This document shows positions 40,541 to 42,552 of a stretch of DNA of 42,552 nucleotides, in pieces. A model generated the notes under the pieces. That model saw only the letters and a list, made by a program, of their open reading frames with translations, was not told where the DNA came from and did no database searches. Position 1 is the stretch's first letter. Every line of letters starts with the position of its first letter. The translations under genes were made by a program, and so were the position numbers. This DNA comes from Flavobacteriaceae bacterium. Its GTDB lineage: Bacteria; Bacteroidota; Bacteroidia; Flavobacteriales; Flavobacteriaceae. The stretch is taken from assembly GCA_947464335.1 (NCBI GenBank), contig CANHWG010000019.1:1-42552 (forward strand), given 5' to 3'.

Positions 40541-41659
40541 ATGAAATTTGCCATAATAACACATGTCATTCATGGTAAAGTTTCGGATAATTATTTTGGA
40601 TACGAACCCTATGTTCGTGAAATGAATCTGTGGTTAAAAAATGTATCCGAAGTTATTATTGTAGCGCCTTTACATACTTCTCCTAAAACTCCTATTCAGG
40701 AATTTTATCAACACGATAAAATAACCTTTGTTTCAGTAAAAAATTTCGACATAACTACTTTGAAAAGAGCTATAGTTTCAATTGTATTGATTCCTAAAAT
40801 AGTTTGGAAAATTTATAAAACCATGAAACAAGCAGATCATATTCATTTGCGTTGTCCTGGAAATATTGGATTATTAGGTTGTTTTGTTCAAATTCTTTTC
40901 CCTTCAAAACCAAAAACGGCTAAATATGCAGGTAATTGGGATCCAAATGCTAAACAGCCTTTTACCTACAAGTTGCAAAAATGGATATTAAGCAATACTT
41001 TATTAACTAAAAACATGCAGGTGTTAGTTTATGGCGAATGGAAAAATAGCACCAAAAATATTAAACCATTTTTTACGGCAAGTTATTTTGAAAAAGATAA
41101 AATAGAAGTCTCCCCCAGAGAATTTAAATCAATCATATCCTTTCTTTTTGTGGGAACACTTTCCAACGGGAAACAGCCCTTATATGCTATTCAATTGATA
41201 GAGAAACTTTATTTTAAGGGATACAATGTTAAGTTGACTTTGTATGGTGAAGGTATTGAAAGAACTATGATTGAAACCTATATATCAAAGCATAAATTAG
41301 AAACCATAATAATATTAAAAGGTAATCAAAATCAAGAAACTATAAAAAAAGCATATTTAGAGAATCATTTTGTAGTTTTACCTTCTTTAAGTGAGGGTTG
41401 GCCAAAAGTTGTTGCTGAAGGAATGTTTTGGGGATGTTTACCAATTGCTTCTAAAGTATCTTGTGTTCCAAATATGCTTGATAATGGTGCTAGAGGATTG
41501 CTTTTAGACATGAATTTAGAGAAAGATTTAATTTCAATAGAGTCTATTTTAAAACATAATAATTTGTATCAGGATAAAGCAAATAATGCAATGCAATGGT
41601 CAAGACAGTTCACTTTAGATGCTTTTGAAAATGAAATTAAACGGTTACTATTATCATGA
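40541..41659 (+). CDS. Glycosyltransferase family 4
   Basis: This 372-residue GT-B protein starts FAIITHVIHGKVSDNYFGYEPYVREMNLW. It has HIHLRCPGNIGLLG in the acceptor domain, YAGNWDP, and ISFLFVGTLSNGKQPLYAIQLIEKL at the start of the donor domain. LPSLSEGWPKVVAEGMFWGCLPIAS carries a clear EX7E motif. Its TGA overlaps the ATG of the last gene by four bases. It should act in the cytoplasm on the lipid-linked glycan. The donor is unknown. Confidence 0.89.
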   Translation: MKFAIITHVIHGKVSDNYFGYEPYVREMNLWLKNVSEVIIVAPLHTSPKTPIQEFYQHDKITFVSVKNFDITTLKRAIVSIVLIPKIVWKIYKTMKQADHIHLRCPGNIGLLGCFVQILFPSKPKTAKYAGNWDPNAKQPFTYKLQKWILSNTLLTKNMQVLVYGEWKNSTKNIKPFFTASYFEKDKIEVSPREFKSIISFLFVGTLSNGKQPLYAIQLIEKLYFKGYNVKLTLYGEGIERTMIETYISKHKLETIIILKGNQNQETIKKAYLENHFVVLPSLSEGWPKVVAEGMFWGCLPIASKVSCVPNMLDNGARGLLLDMNLEKDLISIESILKHNNLYQDKANNAMQWSRQFTLDAFENEIKRLLLS

Positions 41660-42552
41660 GAATAGTTCAGATTATTGACTCATTAGAGATTGGAGGTGCC
41701 GAGAAAATGGCGGTTAATTATGCTAATGCACTTTCTAATAGAATTCATTTTTCGGGTTTAGTGGCAACAAGAGCAGAAGGAAATTTAAAAATGCAGTTGA
41801 ATTATTCTGTTTCATATCTTTTCTTAAATAAAAAATCAACCCTTGATTTTAGCGCTGTTTTTAAACTGAGAAACTATTGCAAGAATAATAAAGTTGAATT
41901 TCTTCAACCCCATAGTAGTTCTTATTTTACGGCTATATTAGTCAAAATTATTTATCCCAAAGTAACTATTATTTGGCATGATCATAATGGTTTAAGCGAG
42001 TTTATAAGTGCACAAAAATCATTTGTTTTAAAAACAGCATCATTGCTATTTAAAGGAATTATAGTTGTAAATTATAAACTTAAAGATTGGGCAGAGAAGG
42101 AGTTGTATTGTAAAAATGTTATTTATTTGCCTAATTTCACTGCAATTGAGGAATCAAATGTGGCCGAAACAAAATTAAAAGGAATTGATGGAAAACGAAT
42201 TTTATGTTTGGCAAATTTACGAGATCAAAAAAATCATTTTTTATTATTGGAAGTAGCTGAAAAATTGAAAAATTCTTATCCCGATTGGACATTTCATCTT
42301 GTTGGCAAAGATTTCGAAGATACCTATTCAAAACAATTGCGAACATTAATTACTACTAAAAATTTAGAAAACAATGTATTTATTTATGGATCTAAAAACG
42401 ATATAAAAAATATCATAGACCAATCTGATATTGCTATATTAACTTCAAAGTCAGAAGGTTTGCCTATTGCATTAATTGAATATGGACTTTCGAAAAAACC
42501 AGTAGTAACTACTAAAGTAGGCGAGATTCCTTTAATTATTAAAGATAATGTC
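41656..42552 (+). CDS. Glycosyltransferase family 4 (3' partial)
   Basis: An open frame of 299 codons runs from an ATG that overlaps the preceding stop (ATGA) to the window edge without a stop codon. It starts MRIVQIIDSLEIGGAEKMAVNYANAL, the classic GT4 N-terminus with the GGAE loop. It has IWHDHNG, VVNYKLKDW, LCLANLRDQKNHFLLLEVAEKL and LTSKSEGLPIALIEYGLSKKPVV with the EX7E donor motif. The missing C-terminus should be short (roughly 50-60 residues) if the length is usual. It continues the operon beyond the window. Confidence 0.9.
   Translation, partial: MRIVQIIDSLEIGGAEKMAVNYANALSNRIHFSGLVATRAEGNLKMQLNYSVSYLFLNKKSTLDFSAVFKLRNYCKNNKVEFLQPHSSSYFTAILVKIIYPKVTIIWHDHNGLSEFISAQKSFVLKTASLLFKGIIVVNYKLKDWAEKELYCKNVIYLPNFTAIEESNVAETKLKGIDGKRILCLANLRDQKNHFLLLEVAEKLKNSYPDWTFHLVGKDFEDTYSKQLRTLITTKNLENNVFIYGSKNDIKNIIDQSDIAILTSKSEGLPIALIEYGLSKKPVVTTKVGEIPLIIKDNV

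Noticed and set aside
1..42552. CRISPR array, tRNA/rRNA genes, transposases or attachment sites
   Set aside because: No spaced direct repeats, tRNA-like cloverleaf, recombinase motifs or terminal inverted repeats were noticed on reading; genes fill nearly all of the window.

Overview
The window is a polysaccharide (capsule, O-antigen or glycoprotein-glycan) biosynthesis and export locus from a low-GC member of the Bacteroidota, most likely Flavobacterium or a close relative. The evidence is the strong A+T bias, the lack of obvious Shine-Dalgarno sites, TAnnTTTG-type -7 promoter boxes in front of the main operons, and the gene families. No rRNA, tRNA, transposase, phage gene or CRISPR array was seen. 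There are 37 coding regions, two of them cut by the window edges. All but one read on the + strand, and many overlap by 1-13 bases, which suggests a few long, translationally coupled operons. No gap between genes exceeds about 120 bases.

Region 1 (1-15457) starts with the 3' part of an asparagine-synthase-family gene and two GT4 glycosyltransferases. GDP-L-fucose synthesis (fcl, gmd) and a third GT4 follow. Next is a tight trio: a polysaccharide-deacetylase-like protein, a CapA-like metallophosphatase and a PaaK/CapK-like adenylate-forming enzyme. The region ends with a bacillosamine block: a PglC-like phosphoglycosyl transferase, a PglD-like acetyltransferase, a second small phosphoglycosyl transferase, a PglE-like aminotransferase and a PglF/WbpM-like 4,6-dehydratase.

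Region 2 (15521-19580) is the export-control module. An outer-membrane Wza-type lipoprotein and a Wzc-type BY-kinase with a tyrosine-rich tail read rightward. A PHP-type tyrosine phosphatase (CpsB/YwqE family) reads leftward and meets the kinase gene tail to tail. A divergent intergenic region with a candidate promoter on each strand separates it from region 3.

Region 3 (19619-42552) starts with an ABC polysaccharide exporter (Wzm/Wzt, with a Wzt C-terminal domain), a methyltransferase and three GT2-type glycosyltransferases. A nonulosonic acid (sialic/legionaminic type) set neuB-neuC-neuA follows, then a full-length AsnB-type amidotransferase, an FkbM methyltransferase and a membrane O-acyltransferase. 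A second run contains an unrecognised GT-B-like protein, a CysE-like acetyltransferase, more GT4 and GT2 enzymes (one with an unrecognised N-terminal domain) and two further methyltransferases. It ends in a GT4 cut by the right edge.

Taken together, the locus should build a complex glycan containing L-fucose, a 2,4-diamino-2,4,6-trideoxy sugar and a nine-carbon acid, with methyl, acyl and perhaps amide decoration. UDP-diacetylbacillosamine made in region 1 could serve both as the first sugar placed on the lipid carrier and as precursor of a legionaminic-type acid through the region 3 genes. No Wzx flippase or Wzy polymerase is visible, although both a Wza/Wzc pair and an ABC exporter are present. 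The polymer structure, its cellular destination and the specificity of every glycosyltransferase are inferences or unknown.
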